DNA of 64,000 nt, taken from positions 1-64,000 of the forward strand of contig JBANDB010000016.1 of NCBI GenBank assembly GCA_037576215.1, given 5' to 3'. A model generated the notes under the pieces. That model was not told the DNA's origin. It was given only the letters and a program-made list of their open reading frames with translations, and searched no databases. This DNA comes from Armillaria gallica. Its lineage: Eukaryota > Basidiomycota > Agaricomycetes > Agaricales > Physalacriaceae. Shown here piece after piece: positions 32,210 to 46,534 of this stretch (its first letter is position 1; the number at the start of each line of letters is the position of its first letter). The position numbers and the translations under genes are program-made.

Positions 32210-35200
32210 TGCCACATGCCGCGAGACAGTTCCTGCAGTGTCTGGACGTGAAACCTCTGCGGAGCACGGTGTATGGTCAGAATATGAGACGCATGGTAGC
32301 GTCCAAGTGGTGCTTGGTAGTCGCCCTCCGCGTAAGCGATTTTCAGCGAGAGAGAACTTCCTCCGTTGTCACCAAAGCACCGACCGACACAGCTCCGGTC
32401 ATAGAAACACACGGAAAGGCGTGTTCTCTGAGGCAGTAGCTTCTCGATTTGAGTGCCAGCTTTGATGGTCTCGTGGATTGTGGATTCGACAGGGAGATTT
32501 CAAATGTACGCGCTCAGCATGATGCACGGTTTCGGAGGAAATACAACGGGAAAATCGAGCAGCACGCGAAGGAGAGAATAGAGACCTGTGCCTGTCCACA
32601 TGGCAGAAACATGAATGGGATGTGGACGATCGCGGAAAAAACCCAGTCTCTCGCGCCACCACCGCGACTTTAGGATTATTGTACGGGCGCTAATGATATT
32701 TTCTGGATATCTCACCAAGGGACCTTTCCTGTCGCTCTAGCTGTGGCATTGCGAACTTCAAGCACACTTCCTCCCTATCCTTTCATAGACTATATAGTTG
32801 TTTCTTTAATGTCGCTGACCACCGACTAGTCGTCATGCGGATATCAAGTTCAAGTCATTTCAACGGCAATGATGTACATTCCGTTACTTCAATACCGCTT
32901 CTCTTATTCAATTCTATTTATTCAGCACCTTACAGCAGTGGCGCGGCTGACCGCAGATGCACGTCAACTAGGGTCCCCGGCCCGTGTATTCTGGTGTACC
33001 CGTCTGTCATCGGAGGTTCGCAAATCACGGGAGTTCCGACCCGTCTCATGGGCTATTGCTCGATGCCGTCAGTCACATTTAACGTCTTAAGAGCCATGAT
33101 CTGAGTAAGGAGTACGTCGCTCATGTTATTTGTACGTTGAAGTCCTTACAAAAGTACCCGTGAACGGGTCAATTTAGACCAGATTTAGGGTATCGCCTTG
33201 GTGATTTCATTATGCGATCCGACTCCGATTCTCAATGGAGACAGACAGCACCTTACTTCCCCCTGGCGCACGGCTCGAAATTGACATGGGGATCGAGATG
33301 ATGCATGACAAATCTAGGTCCTTCCTTTATTTCGGAGGTCCATTTGAAGAAGCACAGTTTCTCGGACTACGAAATAATGGCGCCTGTCAAAACTCATTTT
33401 GTTTGTCGAAGCAACCCCTGGTACTGACATACTCATTAACTCCGATCGTGTCAGTGAGGCTACACGTCTATTTTACTGATATCTTTAGCTAAGTGTGGTG
33501 CCTACTTGTGCGGTAGTTAAAGATGAGATCGACGTGTGCCAGTGATGGGGACTTTATCTAACGAGTTACAACAGTTGGTGGTATGCTCATGCATCTCGAT
33601 CCCAATTATTCAAGATGAATATTTCCAGATAATCGAACCTAAGTAATAGTCAGTGGGTGGTTCACCTGTTCTAGTTTACTCCTTATACTTTCTTCGGAAC
33701 TCGGAACGCCCAACAAAGGGGAGACCGAACCCAACAGAGGGGAAAACGATTTGATGCCAGTGTTCAGCGTCGTTGTATAAATCAATGATCCAAACGTTGC
33801 AGGTACAGGAACAGGTTCTGATGATGAAGCTCGCCCGCCCATTCAGTTCGTGCAAGTTCGACTTCGAGCGTGTGAGGCAGTACAATTACACTCGACGACA
33901 GTACGTACCAAGTGGACGGGTTTTCAGGAGGAACTGACATAGAAGATGAATTGTGACAGAATGATGCTACCTAAATAATCTTGTGATAAAGAAGACACGT
34001 GGGTATAATTCGTTTGGCGCCACAAGAAGTCATCGCACGCCCCAGAGCTGAGGTTCGGGCGGCTAGCACGTCGATGCAGAAGAAGTGTTCTGATTCTTTT
34101 CTTGTGGGGCTGCGGATAATATAGTTATGAGCGCGTGAATAGTCGCATACGAAGTAAGCATTGACAGCTGGGGCAAATTTTTCCTATGAGGTGCCTTTAA
34201 ATCAGATGGTTTCAATCTAAGTCTCCAATGAAATACAGCTGAATTGAATGTTGGAGTATAAATGACAGACGTAGAGCGTAGTTAACGATTAGTGCAGCGG
34301 CGATAGCAGATGTTAATAAAGGACGGTTTGAATATGTGAAAGTAAAGAAAACCGCTTCATCTAGAGTGGAATGTTGTCAGGGAAAGGGCGGCTACATACA
34401 CACTCGAGACCGGTGACTCCGCGTCCGATGAGTACTGCCATAGTTATCCGCTTTAACTAATTTTGGGCATGCCCGGTGGTACGTGAATGTCACCGCCGCC
34501 ACTGGACGGCGGAAATGATTTACACCTGAGTAAAGAGCATTCTTTTTCTGAAAAGATTAACAGTATTCGCAAGCTGTCAAGAAACATATGAATACATTAC
34601 AGCATGGCTAAGATGGGTTTCCTAGGGCAGGCTGGGGAAAGAGAAAGGGAGTGCGGCGAATTAAGATCACAAGATTCATAGTGACTCATACAGCGCGCGT
34701 GCGGGTCTTCTACATCATGTTTCTATCAAATTTCGGTCATCAGGGTATTCCTTAGCTCTTCGAGTCCACATGTGGCTAATCTAACCAGAGGATCGATCAT
34801 TACATAGGTGTAGGCCTCCACGAGGTAACGCGATATCTCTGTTTCGACTCACTAGGGTTTTAAGCCGTAAACAATCTTGCACAGTGGATAATGGGGGGCC
34901 TGTAGCTAATTAAAGTCCTAGATCAGTAATGAAAATGACCAAAGTGTGAAAGTGTGAAGTTTCGGTGCTGCCAAGAACATCGACTCGGAGGTTGTGGAAG
35001 TCAGAGGAAACCGGGCCGGCTCTATACGTCGGCCCGCCAACAGGTGCAATCTACCAACCACGATCATCGATGATGCTTTTCCGTTGTTGGTCCCTTGTCT
35101 ACAATTATGTCTTGTGACAGCGGACGTTGACACTTACATCTTTATATCTACCTTGGTGTGCCCTTGTTGCTTCAGGTCAAAGACGTTGATTGGTTTTCCA

Positions 35201-37460
35201 GTTTGTTGCCAGTCTCGACGCGTATTTATCGCCGCGCTTCCAGCCATGACAACTCATCTTTATCGATGAGGTGTAGGGAGACGCAAGCCATCACGTCGTG
35301 TCGGATATAAAGTGCAGTAAGTCCCCTCCCAGTGTTTGGTACAACATTCGATTAGTTCCACTTTCCTCTGCATAATGAACTGCCGTAGTTGGACCAGAGG
35401 TGCATACGCGACGTCTTGTTTCATTTACCTCACCTCGTATTTTCTCGGTTTACGGAGGAAGGTGATACAGAATCTTACCCTAGGATTAATTTCCCTAGAA
35501 TCCGATTCTTGGCTTCATTTTCGTAATTCACGTGGCCTGCACGATGTTGATCCGCATTGATACGTTGTCGGCCTTCAGCCTTCCGTTTGCCATCATCAGC
35601 GGATCTCTTCTACAAAGTATATGCGCATCCCGTCGCCATCATATAGATTCGTTCTTCTTTGCATGATTCTCTTTGAATATGACTTGGATGACTGATACGG
35701 TTCGCTTCTACCATGAATATTTCGACTAGTAATCATGAAAACTCGTCTTTGAGATGTAGACACCGCTCCTTGAAGGTGTGTTTAGATCGCAGAAACGGCT
35801 TGCCGACTTTCACGGGGGAAACGGCGCCTTTATCAGAGATCAATAAGGCCATGAGAATTAATCCACCTCGGTAATCAGTAGAGTAGGTGTCAACTTGAAG
35901 GTAAGATATGACATAGCTATATCTGTCGGTTTTCGCTACGCATTATAAGTCCTCCTCCTTGCTCCTCCTTTGGTGACCAATACTGCTGTTCTACTTTGCT
36001 TTTATATCACTTAATCGAACACGTTACACCTTCTTAGGCATAGGCATAGATTGGATGAATGACAGGGCTGGTTTGTTCAGGCCATTTCCCTGTATTGCAT
36101 TCTTCAGACTGCGGAATATTGTCAAATGAGACGGAGGCAATGATGAATCAACGTAGCCAAGTCGTATTTTTGGCAACGTAATAGGCGTCCCTTCTTCTTC
36201 TTCTCGACTCTGCCGGAACTTAACGATCCAAGCGCGGCTACTAGACAAAATGCGGTATCAGAAGACTATTCATGCAGCCTTCCGTATCAGGAACCGGATC
36301 TTCATCCATAACGGTCTGTGAAAAAGCCAGAATTTCCTCGGTGTTTTGGGTGATTTGTCAGACAATCAGATACCGAGCGACTGCCTTTAAACTCAACCTT
36401 ATTATTCATGTTACTCCCATAATCACCGTAAATCTTCCGTATCTGACCCCTCTTCTGCACACGTGTTACCACGTATTCCTTGAATTATCACCCCTGCGGA
36501 TTCCTGCAGGTTTGATGTCGGACCGAATCCGAATCCGAAGACTTCAGTGTTCACCCCTGGGCCTTGGGCCTTCAAGTGGATTTTCTAGGTCTGCGGCCGC
36601 TTTCAGTGCTTTCGTGCGCCATTGGAGTGCATCCTGCCCAAAATAAAACTTCGACTGGAATACATACACCATATCGCCCCCCCCCCCCATGAAAACGGTA
36701 CCATTAGTTTATTCAAAAGTGAAGGGAAAAATCGACTTCCACCCTTCAGTTATAGATATATACATGTAGCGTGCATCCAAAAGGTCCGACAAGACTAGTG
36801 ATTGGTCGAGACTGACTCAGAGTCTAGGCCGTCAATAAGTGAAAATTGTTGACAGGAAAGGGAGGGGAGGGTTTCCGAGGTCCTGGGAGCACAGTCGCGA
36901 CTATCCAGAGAGCCCTGGTAAAACGAAGCTGAAGAGAATCATTTATTTTTATAAGAATCCGGTAGTGCCGAGTGAATAAAGAAGCGAAGGTACATATGAA
37001 AGTCAATCATCCGGGAGGGTGAATGCACCGAGACAGGTAAATCCAAATTGAAGACTACGTCTGGGCATTAAAGCACAGATCAACTTATCTTAAGGCGGAA
37101 AAATATTCGTGATGACAGCAAAAAACCGGGGAGGTGGTTATAGCTATTGGTCACAACTCGAGGCCATGTTTGACAGCAATAGAGACAGGTGTTTGTGGTG
37201 GGCAGTTCGGGGAAATACACAAGCCGTAATAAAAGCCGAGAAATGTTTAAAGAAGCAACCTTGTCCGCCGCTCGCAGACCATCAATTCACCCAAAAGACC
37301 TTCAAAAAGAAACCTTCAAGGTAAGTAATTCCGAGTGCCAGAAAGCCGCCAACAAATTTTTATCTTGCGAGTTCTAGGTATGACGGAGTAGATGTCATCC
37401 GTTGGAGAACAGTGTCATACCAAAAACTCGCTCATCAAGATTCAGCCATTCATTGGAAAT
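32210..37460. repeat. Subtelomeric duplication block A' (partner at 18420-22620)
   Basis: This is the same sequence order as block A. It lacks the solo LTR, the TA element and the 240-bp segment of block A, but has about 1.7 kb extra at about 34600-36300. No supported gene. Oxygenase copy 3 adjoins its left end. A run of 10 or more C lies at about 36677. Confidence 0.8.
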
Positions 37461-39395
37461 TTAGATTTACTATTGCCCAATGACAACAGCAATAGCGCCA
37501 TCATACTCTGTATCAGCATGGAAGATTTTGACTGTCGGGCACTTACTTGACGATTACAATTTGCACGCACAGTACCAGGATGCGTATTGTGAGTAGACGA
37601 TTGTGTAGTCACTGTCGAAGTCATCCCACCACTTGCTTAACTTTCGAATCCTTCCGACACTATTTTGCATGACTGTTAATTTCCTGCGATAATGAACATA
37701 TATTAGTGACCTTTAATTTCACGACCCTTACCTGATAATGACATCTGCTTCAACCAACAGCACTCACCGTGGATACGGTTCACCTGAAGACTCGGGCTGA
37801 ATTTGCAGAGGTCGAATTTAAGATGAAGGAGAAAGTCAGAATAAGCAGGGTCTCACTGATGTAAAGGTTACTTTCCCCAGTAATTCACTGTTGCCTCCCC
37901 AAAATGCGCAGATGGAGAACCTCATGAATCAGTAGGGGCCACTTACCTGTATGTTACAAGATAGAAGACATTACATTGGCTCAAAGGGACAACGTTGAAC
38001 GTGATTGGCTAGGGAGTAATCTTCTGTTCAGAAGAAGCCCTAGGACAGGGTGCTCTCAGTAAGTACGTTGAGTAGTGAAAATAATAATAAAACAACACAT
38101 GTGCTAGAACAAACTGTACCATCGGAAGGCTTCTACCGCTTCGCCTCCTTAGAGGTTGTAATTTATTCACTGGAAGACACCTAATAAAAGCGAGGGAGAA
38201 GGCTGCACAATGACCTTAAAATTTCATGTTGATGGTACTGCCCTGACATGTGACCTTTAAACGTTACAGGAGAAGCACCCAGACGGAGATAACAAGTCCT
38301 CTGGAAAGCTATGAAAAAGGCTCTTCTGATCCTTCATTGAATTGAAACACGTGTCAAAATATAATCTCAGAGATAACAGAATAATCAGCACAAGCTGTGA
38401 GTTTTCAGACCTACTTCATGGCAAGACACTTTTAAGGGGCTGCAATAGCCATTGACCTGTCAGGGTTGATCTGTATTCTGTAGTCACGCTCTGCATAGAA
38501 CTTCCTGTTGCTCAGAAATGAAATAGTGAATCGTGTAAGGGCTATCTGTAAAGCAGGGTCATTATGGGCAGACACAGCTTTGACTCCAGGGACTTTGACT
38601 CTCTGTGAATGTCAGGCATGACATGCAGTAATCCAAAGTTGAGGGGCGATGGCTCTGGGGCAGTGCACCAGGTAACCACATGACATTTTAAAAAAATTTG
38701 TCAACGAGTTAGCCTGGCAAGTCCGGCTTTATTATATACTTGCGAAACTCATATCTGTATATACTGTTCCTAATCAGAAAGCTGGACACTCCAAATAGAA
38801 TTGAGGGTCCCACATCCATTCCTGCTCTGTTTTGCATGAATTTTTTTTTGTTTGAGAGCTAAATGTATTACAGAGTAGATGAAATAGCAACTGAAAAGTT
38901 AAGAACCTACAGTTAGGCTGCAGAATTGAATCCTTCCTGAATAGTCATAAAATGCCCCAAACAAACAGGGAAGCTGGACACAGGCTCTGAAATTGTTCAG
39001 AGGTCATCAGGGGACCAATGGATGATGTAGAATATAAAATGAATATATTTCAGATTTTTTGGCATCATCAATGGGGGCATTTGGCTGTTGAAATCCCTCA
39101 TCAAGAAGTGCATTAGAATGCAGGAAAACTACTCACTGGAGACATCTGCTGCATTTCTTTTATTCAATGTCAACTTTGGACAGTTTCTACTTTGTAAAAT
39201 CAATGATACCAATTCAGAATATATTTACATATCTTGACTCTGGGCACATGAGCATTATAAAGTGCTGTGAACTTCATTTCTACACTACATTTTGTACCTA
39301 AATATGTATTTTAGGTAATAAATATCAAAATGGAAGGGTAGAAATATAAAAATAGGCCCATATATGCATTATAGATAATGCTCCTGAGGTGCTAG

Positions 39396-40482
39396 CAAGG
39401 GGGCGGCAGAAATAAAATTGCAGACATGACATACATTTTTGTGTATAAGGCTGGGTGGACCCCTCCCCCCCTCCCTCTCCTACCATATAGGGTAGTAATA
39501 TAGCCATATATAGATAGCTTAGTAATGAATTTCAATCAATATACTATGGGTGATCACGATCTGCAAATGGATCACAATGTGCAAATTTCAGTTTCTAGCA
39601 TGTTTTAGCAAGTTTTTAGCTTCAGGTGTTTTGTTAATACTTTAATGAATGTACATAACTAATACTGCATGGTAGTTTTATTTGTAGGCATAGAGGAAGT
39701 GTTTTGAGACAGCAAATACTGGCTGAAATCAGCCTTTGTAAAGACCGACTGCCTCTGGTTTCACACTTGTAGCATTGAACAGCATTGGAATGACTTGGGG
39801 GAATGATTAAGGCTCATTGTCAGAGTTAAGAAAAAAATCCAAACCTACTGCTTGAGGGATATATGAAAAATGAGAGATACATTGGATTCAGCATTACAGA
39901 ATGTGACAATTTCAATGTCTGGTATGCTGTTTTGCAGCGACTATGCAGTGCAACCATGTGCCTTCTTCAGAAGGCCACAGTTAGCATCGTTGGACTTATA
40001 ATTTGACCATGACATTTGCTGTGATGGAATCTTGCACATCATGATTTTTTGACACTTGCACCTTGGCCACTGTCTGACACTTGCTCTACTTAATGAAAGC
40101 CCCAAGAATTTTTACTTTAGCATTGGAACACATTTAAGAAGATACCTCTAAATTAATTCAAAGAAACAGAGCACAGGTGAGAGCTACAGAAAATCATCTA
40201 TCAAAAGTTTGCATTTCCTGACCACCCATAGTAATGACCTGAAGTCAACCTGAAGTTGCTGGCTGGGTTGCCGTCACTCATCATAACATGTGAAAAGGGA
40301 TTGAAAAGGGATATAAAGCATACTGAATGCTTTAACACCCTCACAATATATCCCATTAACATAAAACTATCACTTTATGCCTCGTTAGGGCCTCTCACAG
40401 TGCTATATAAGATAAGTCGGTATTGTGTTCAAGGTCAGGACCCCTACCCCCTTTGCTGGAATTTAGCCATGCCTCCCCCTTG
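39396..40482. mobile_element. hAT-like non-autonomous element, 1087 bp
   Basis: Short terminal inverted repeats CAAGGGGG(C/A)GGC are flanked by a perfect 8-bp duplication GGTGCTAG (39388-39395, 40483-40490). Such 8-bp duplications are typical of hAT transposons. No transposase is visible. Relatives lie at 55551-55967 and 60720-61713. Confidence 0.85.
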
Positions 40483-42831
40483 GGTGCTAGATGACACTGC
40501 AACAAACTGCTCATGAATCTGGTCAGTAGTTACTGAGAAAATGGTGAGTGTCCAGCTTCCATATATGTCCAGCTTCCTGATTGGGTACAGTAAAGCCTGG
40601 TACCTGGGGTGGGGTCCATGGAGGAACCCCCAAATCTCAACAGATTTAAACTCAGACATGATCTGGCAGTCTGGCTCACTAATAAATGATGACACATCAC
40701 TAAATTTCAGGACTGAGAGCTTCACACTGGTACACCCCGATGAAATGTAGGCATTGAAGACTATGCAAATGGATTATGGAGGAGTTTAATAGTATCAGAG
40801 GTCTTTGATCAGAAGGAAATTCTCCATACAGCTCAAGGCAGATGATGATAGTAGTTATTTATCTTATGGTGTTTCTATTCTTCTATGCCACATACAACAG
40901 ATGGTTAGAACAACAAATAGCTTCATAAAATGCCTTAAACAAGTGGAACAGGGCTGTAATGATGCTTTAGAGATGCTGAGCCACAATGCATGTGCCGGCT
41001 TATATCCCTGATTCTTTCCAATAGTAGAGAGGAAGAAAGAGGGTGTCTGCCAAAGAGATAACGACCAATCAACCACCATAGGGTGTTGGCAGGGGCTAGT
41101 TAGTGCTTTTTTGGTTGTGCACGCTTGATCTTCTGGACCTAACTTATTCTCTTGACAGTTCCCATTAGGTCTTAGACATGTTTAGGCCATCTGTTTCGGC
41201 TGGTGATGACTCCTTAGATATATAAGTCATCATTGATGATTCACCTCATGAAAGTGAATCTCAGCCCTCTGTGCATTCAATAAATGTTTGTTGCATGTGC
41301 TAACAGAATTCCCTATTTTAGGACAGCTTCATATATCATTGGCTTTGTTGTAGGTGTCAACGATGTTCCAGTTGTTCAATGCTCCCCATTTCTCCATTTT
41401 GCACCAAATTCATAACATGTCCTTTATCATGAACAAGGTTCCTTGCCATTTACCTCAGTCCTCAAGTGTTGTTGGACAGACATCCCTGATACAGATGATA
41501 GGTGGTTATGTCTTTTGTACTCATGATATTATAACCCCCTGTCTTGGGATTTCATTCAAGTAAGTGCATGCATAACGGATACCTACACATTTTGCTGATT
41601 AACCTTAGCCATCCCTATGAAAACTGTTGCCCACAACATTGCTTTTTCTTTGTATCCAAAAGCTACATTCAACCTCAATATTAACTGCTCAAAAATTGAT
41701 GACTGTGATGTTGCTGTCACTGGAAGATCTAAGTACTTAGCCAAGAGGGCTGATGCGAGCACAGCAGATACGAGTCTGGAATCCATGCACAACTTCCAGA
41801 AGTAACACCCTTAACTACCGCACCACTGGCCCTTGACATAATGAAATGTGTATTGCATCTATATGTGAAAATATAACATTTCTGAAACAAATAAAAATTC
41901 AGGGAGGTCGGAGCTTTTTTCAGGGTGATGGAGGTGTCAGAGGGGGAAACAGACCTCACCACTGAATCTCCTGATGTCAAAAATGGGGGTGGTGGGATCC
42001 TGGTGGCTGTTGCTAAGCCGTAGGAGTGGAAATGGGGCAGAAGGGGCAGGAATGGGAATTGGGTAGTGACCCCGATGACCAGCACATTGGGGGGGCTTAG
42101 TGCACATCAGAGTTGCGTTTCTCAACCAAAAGAATGGGAGATACACGACTCTGGAATGGCTGGGTTGCTTGGGTCACAGGTGGACTGGAGCAGGCCAATG
42201 TTGGATATTGATGGGGTAAGCAGTGGTGCTGGCAGTAATTGTCGTACAGTCATAATTCTTGGGAGGTTCATGATGCCCAGGGGTCCTCCTTCAATGTCTG
42301 GAAGGATGTGGCTGTCATGTCATTGTTGGCCATTGGTGTCCTCATCTTCATCCTGCCCTCTTCCTCGACATCACCTGCCTTCCAGTGTCCTCCATCCACA
42401 TCCTCTTTCTCCAGAATCCTTCCTCCAGATACTCTCAGAGCCCTGCATCAGAACATGACCATCCCCACCAGCACTGTCGTTGTGTTGGTTGTCATTGTCA
42501 TGGCTAGTTCCATCTTCGATAGCTCCTCCCACACTAAGATGGTGGCCGATGATGAGCCTAGACTTCCGTGGCAACGGCAACACCCAAAACTCGGTGAGAG
42601 CTTAGGCAATTAATGTAGCAACACAGCAATCAAGGCAATGTGTTTGCGAGTGGTTCGGTGCACCTCCGTGCGGTCAATTCCTCAATAATGCAAGATACAC
42701 TGTGACTTTTCAGTCAGCAAAGTAGTACTCTTGGTCAAGGAGTACTAATAGACATTGGCTGTAAGCCAGGAATGATCTCGATAAATGAGATGGGACAGAA
42801 TCTGGTATGACTTGAATACCAAGAAACTGCA

Positions 42832-43160
42832 ATAGAAACTGCAAAAATGGTCTAGAGACCACGAAAATGGGTCTAGAAATCGTAGCAACGTGCTAGAAAT
42901 CGTGGGGAGGGAATAGAAGACATAGCAATGCGATAGAAATCGTAGCAACGGTCGAGGAAACGTGGGGATGGACTAGAAATTGTAGCAATGAGCTAGAAAT
43001 CATAGCAATGCTCTAGAAATCATAGCAACGTGCTAGAAATCGTGGGGATGGACTGTAAAATGTGGGGAAGGACTAGAAACCGTTGCGATGCTCTAGTAAT
43101 CGTGGGGGAGGACTAGAAATCATGGCAATGGACTAGAAGATGTCGAAATAGCCTAGTAAA
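42832..43160. repeat. Minisatellite, about 21-bp unit
   Basis: About 15-17 imperfect copies of a unit close to CTAGAAATCGTAGCAACG alternate with variants ending CGTGGGGATGGA. No reading frame is maintained. Confidence 0.8.
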
Positions 43161-45471
43161 CGTGGCTTGGGGTGTACCTAATATTATGAGTCAAAACAAG
43201 TAACAATAAACATACAGAGACTGCAAGAAACTGGTAGAAATCGTAGCAACTGAGGTGCTGAGTGGGGTGCTGCGGCAATAGATGCATGGCAACTCCGAAC
43301 AATGATAAAGACGAGGGTGATCCTATGGAGCTGAACTGGGCCTACACGGAGGCAATACTGAACTGGGTGATGAAAACGATGGCGATGTAGAAGGTGAAAG
43401 CGATAAAACAATCCTATGTGGTGAAAGTGAAGTGATGTTGTGGCATTAAAAGACAAAAGCAAGTTATTGACACAAGATTTCGTGTATTGGTGCAACCAAC
43501 AATGTTTAAAGGGTAAAGCAAGCAGCGGGGAATAACTTGGAGTAACCGTAGCTGACTGGTAATGCCGTAGCCTCGTCAACTGGGTAAGAACTAGCTCTAA
43601 AAATGCAGTATCTACCTAGTTTTTATACTACAAGTACGATTTTATAAATAGAATATTCTTTGGAGCCTTAGTAAGGCTGTAAGTCCTTGGCTTTTGTAAT
43701 AGCCATAGTAAACATATGGTATCTGTGGTTCTAAAGTAACAGCAAGTCCTCGATGTTGCTGTGTATGGATGCGAACTGTGTGGTTTTAGTGAGCGATGAG
43801 CGGATCATAAGGTGCTGTGTAGCTGCGGATTATTGAGCTGCAGTTGCCGTGCTGAGGTGTATGCATGGGGCAACGATAATTCAAAGTCTTGGCACTGTAA
43901 CAGCCTTAGTAAACGCAGTCTATAGTTGCCGTGGCTGTAATTATTGTAGCTGGAAGGGTACTTGCGTCAATCACGTCATTTCATTAAATGATTGATGGGC
44001 ACATCAACCAGATGCTTCTGAGTGATGTAGCAACCCCATTTTAGGATGATTGTCGATCAAAGGTGCCTTGCCATGATGAGATACGGTAATTGTGATGCGA
44101 GGCGAGCTGGGAAGGATAACAGAGTGTGTGAGGAGTGGATGTCACAGTTTTAGGACTGGATCTGAATGTTTGTGGCTTATACTGCGAAAATCCATGGTAT
44201 TATCGAGAGTTGGAGGTATTATGGAGCATGTGGGGATTATAATGGTGTCGTTTCGAAGGTATTGGGTGATAAATGGATAAATCCACAAATTCTGAGCATA
44301 CAGAGCCTGGAGGCTCATCACTGATGTTGACTGTCCAGATGGATTACACACTGTTGTGGTGTGTGGATATTGTCTGTAGAGGTGATTTGCACTGATGTCA
44401 ATGCGGGAGGTTCTGAAGGGAATGGGGGATGGGGATGAATTTGAGTGCATGATGGTGGTCTGCATGGGTCATCATTGTCGTGAGTCCTACTGGTGTTATC
44501 ATACCTGTGGTGGATGGAGAAACAGCAGTGCTGCCTCCACCAAGGGCTTATGTGGGCACTGGGCACTGGGGGCAGGATACATGCAATCCAGGGCTCTTGG
44601 GGCCGCCAGATGCACAAAAAGTATCTAAAGATATCAGTAAAGACCTAAATAATAAATACATACCTTTTTATGCCCATGAGAGGGCTGTTCAGCGAGCAGA
44701 CACATGATTTGGCATGGTAATGGTTGATGTCGAAGGTGGAAGTGAAGCTGTTGCCATAAAAGGCCAATGTTTGTCCTTGTTGAATTCTAAGGTATGACTT
44801 AAGAATGCTCAGGGTCCTACCCACAAAATCACTCAGAAAAGGATGAATCCTTATTACCTCAGACTCGTAATACCAAGCATGGCTGAAACTTATTTCTTGA
44901 TGGCAGTGCAGCAGGTCTTCATAGTATGCAGAGAGAGATCCATTGGCAATTGACACTGCTGGGTCATCAAACTGATGGAGCTGCACACCAGATATGTTGT
45001 CTGGGATGTGAATCAGTCTGTTAATGGCCATTCATGGGTCCTCACCTAGCTGACACCTGCAATGGGTTTTGCCACAAGGTACTGTTCATTGTATCTGCCT
45101 CAACTGGACTACTCTGCATGTGTCTGTCTGTCTGATTATTGAAGAGAAACCTTTCATGGTGCTTAGAGATGGTCACCGTGCCCATAGTATGGTGTATATG
45201 GACAGTACCTATGGATATGGTCACCTTCCTGTGACCCTTGCAATCTGTGACCCTATGGTATGGATACAGTGTGGTGATTGGCCTTCACAGATCATATTCT
45301 ACAGGTAGTTCTAACCGTATACAGCCGTTCATGGATAGTAATGGTGATGCCTCTTTGTCTGGGTGCAGGAGGTAAAATAGTGCACTGGAGAGTTTGATTA
45401 ACTACTGAAGAACTCACAAAAACATTGGTGACCAAGTTTTGATAGCTGTACATCATCAATTCAGCTGATTT

Positions 45472-46534
45472 TGTTGGAAGTGGTAGGTTCACAGTGGGTA
45501 GACTAGTGGCTGGTAAAGCCAGACTAATGAACTTGTATTCTCTGGCTCCTACAGAGCCTGTTTTTATACTAAGAAGCAGTAAGTATTGGTGTAAGGCTAG
45601 CAAACTCTCTGGTAAGAGAAAGTCACGTCTGTGTCTGCAAGATCTTTTGTATATGCAAGGAGGGTTACCACCCGCTCTGAAGGGATCCGATAGAATCTGC
45701 TCCATCTGTGGATACAATAGAAAGAAGTAGTCCAAGTGTCCACTTAGGATGCTGAACTGAGAGTGGTTGTATAAAGATAGTGAGAGAAAAGGAGAATTCC
45801 TTGCAATCCACTTGCAATGCTAGGCTCAGAGGCAGCTAGATATGCTTAGGAGAGTAGCAGAATTTATTCCTTTAGTATGCTATGAGCAAGTGAGATTAAC
45901 TGATATTCTAAGTACATTATGCATGCTTATATAGTAGTGGATCTGAATCCAGCTCCCCACTTCTGCACCTGCCCACTCTGATAGCCCTGAATTTATCCTC
46001 AAAGCTGATATTTGACATGAGCTGTCATGCTCAAATCTGCTGCACGGGTTACTCCAGCATCATCGAGTGCACTTTGCAACACCTTCCTCATCTGGTCTGG
46101 TTTGAGAATAGCCATATATGGCTATCCACTGTCAGCCAATTTGTCCGCTCTCTCAAGGATGATCCTTCTGCCATCTGCTGGTGTGGGCGCTTCAGGTTGA
46201 TAGCTGTCAGCTCCTGGAGCCTAGGCTAGTCAAATTCCCATGAAATGAGGCAGTTTCATGGCGGATAGCATATGGCTAGGCAGACACGAAGCGGATGGGC
46301 AGTTGCCCAGGCAGATTCCACAGGAATTCTGTTTTTGAATGGTAGGAAAGTGCGACTGGAGGAGCAGCGAGTGAAAGTAGTTGTAGCGTAGCACCTAGTT
46401 ACTGTATCAAGGTGAAAGACAAAATTTGGTGCACACATAAATGTGGTGCAGCACATTGGTCCCAAGGTCATCCAGCATCATGCCAACTTGAACCTTCTAC
46501 ACTCTTCTCACAGCTTCCCACGATATCTCCAACA
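45472..46534. mobile_element. Second solo LTR, interrupted by a nested insertion
   Basis: This matches the solo LTR at 18773-19000: it begins TGTTGGA and ends TCCAACA with 5-bp duplication GATTT (45467-45471, 46535-46539). It is split at 45590/46455. The inner 864 bp (45591-46454) are flanked by ATTGGT on both sides, so a later element inserted into this LTR. The nested element has no visible coding capacity. Confidence 0.8.
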
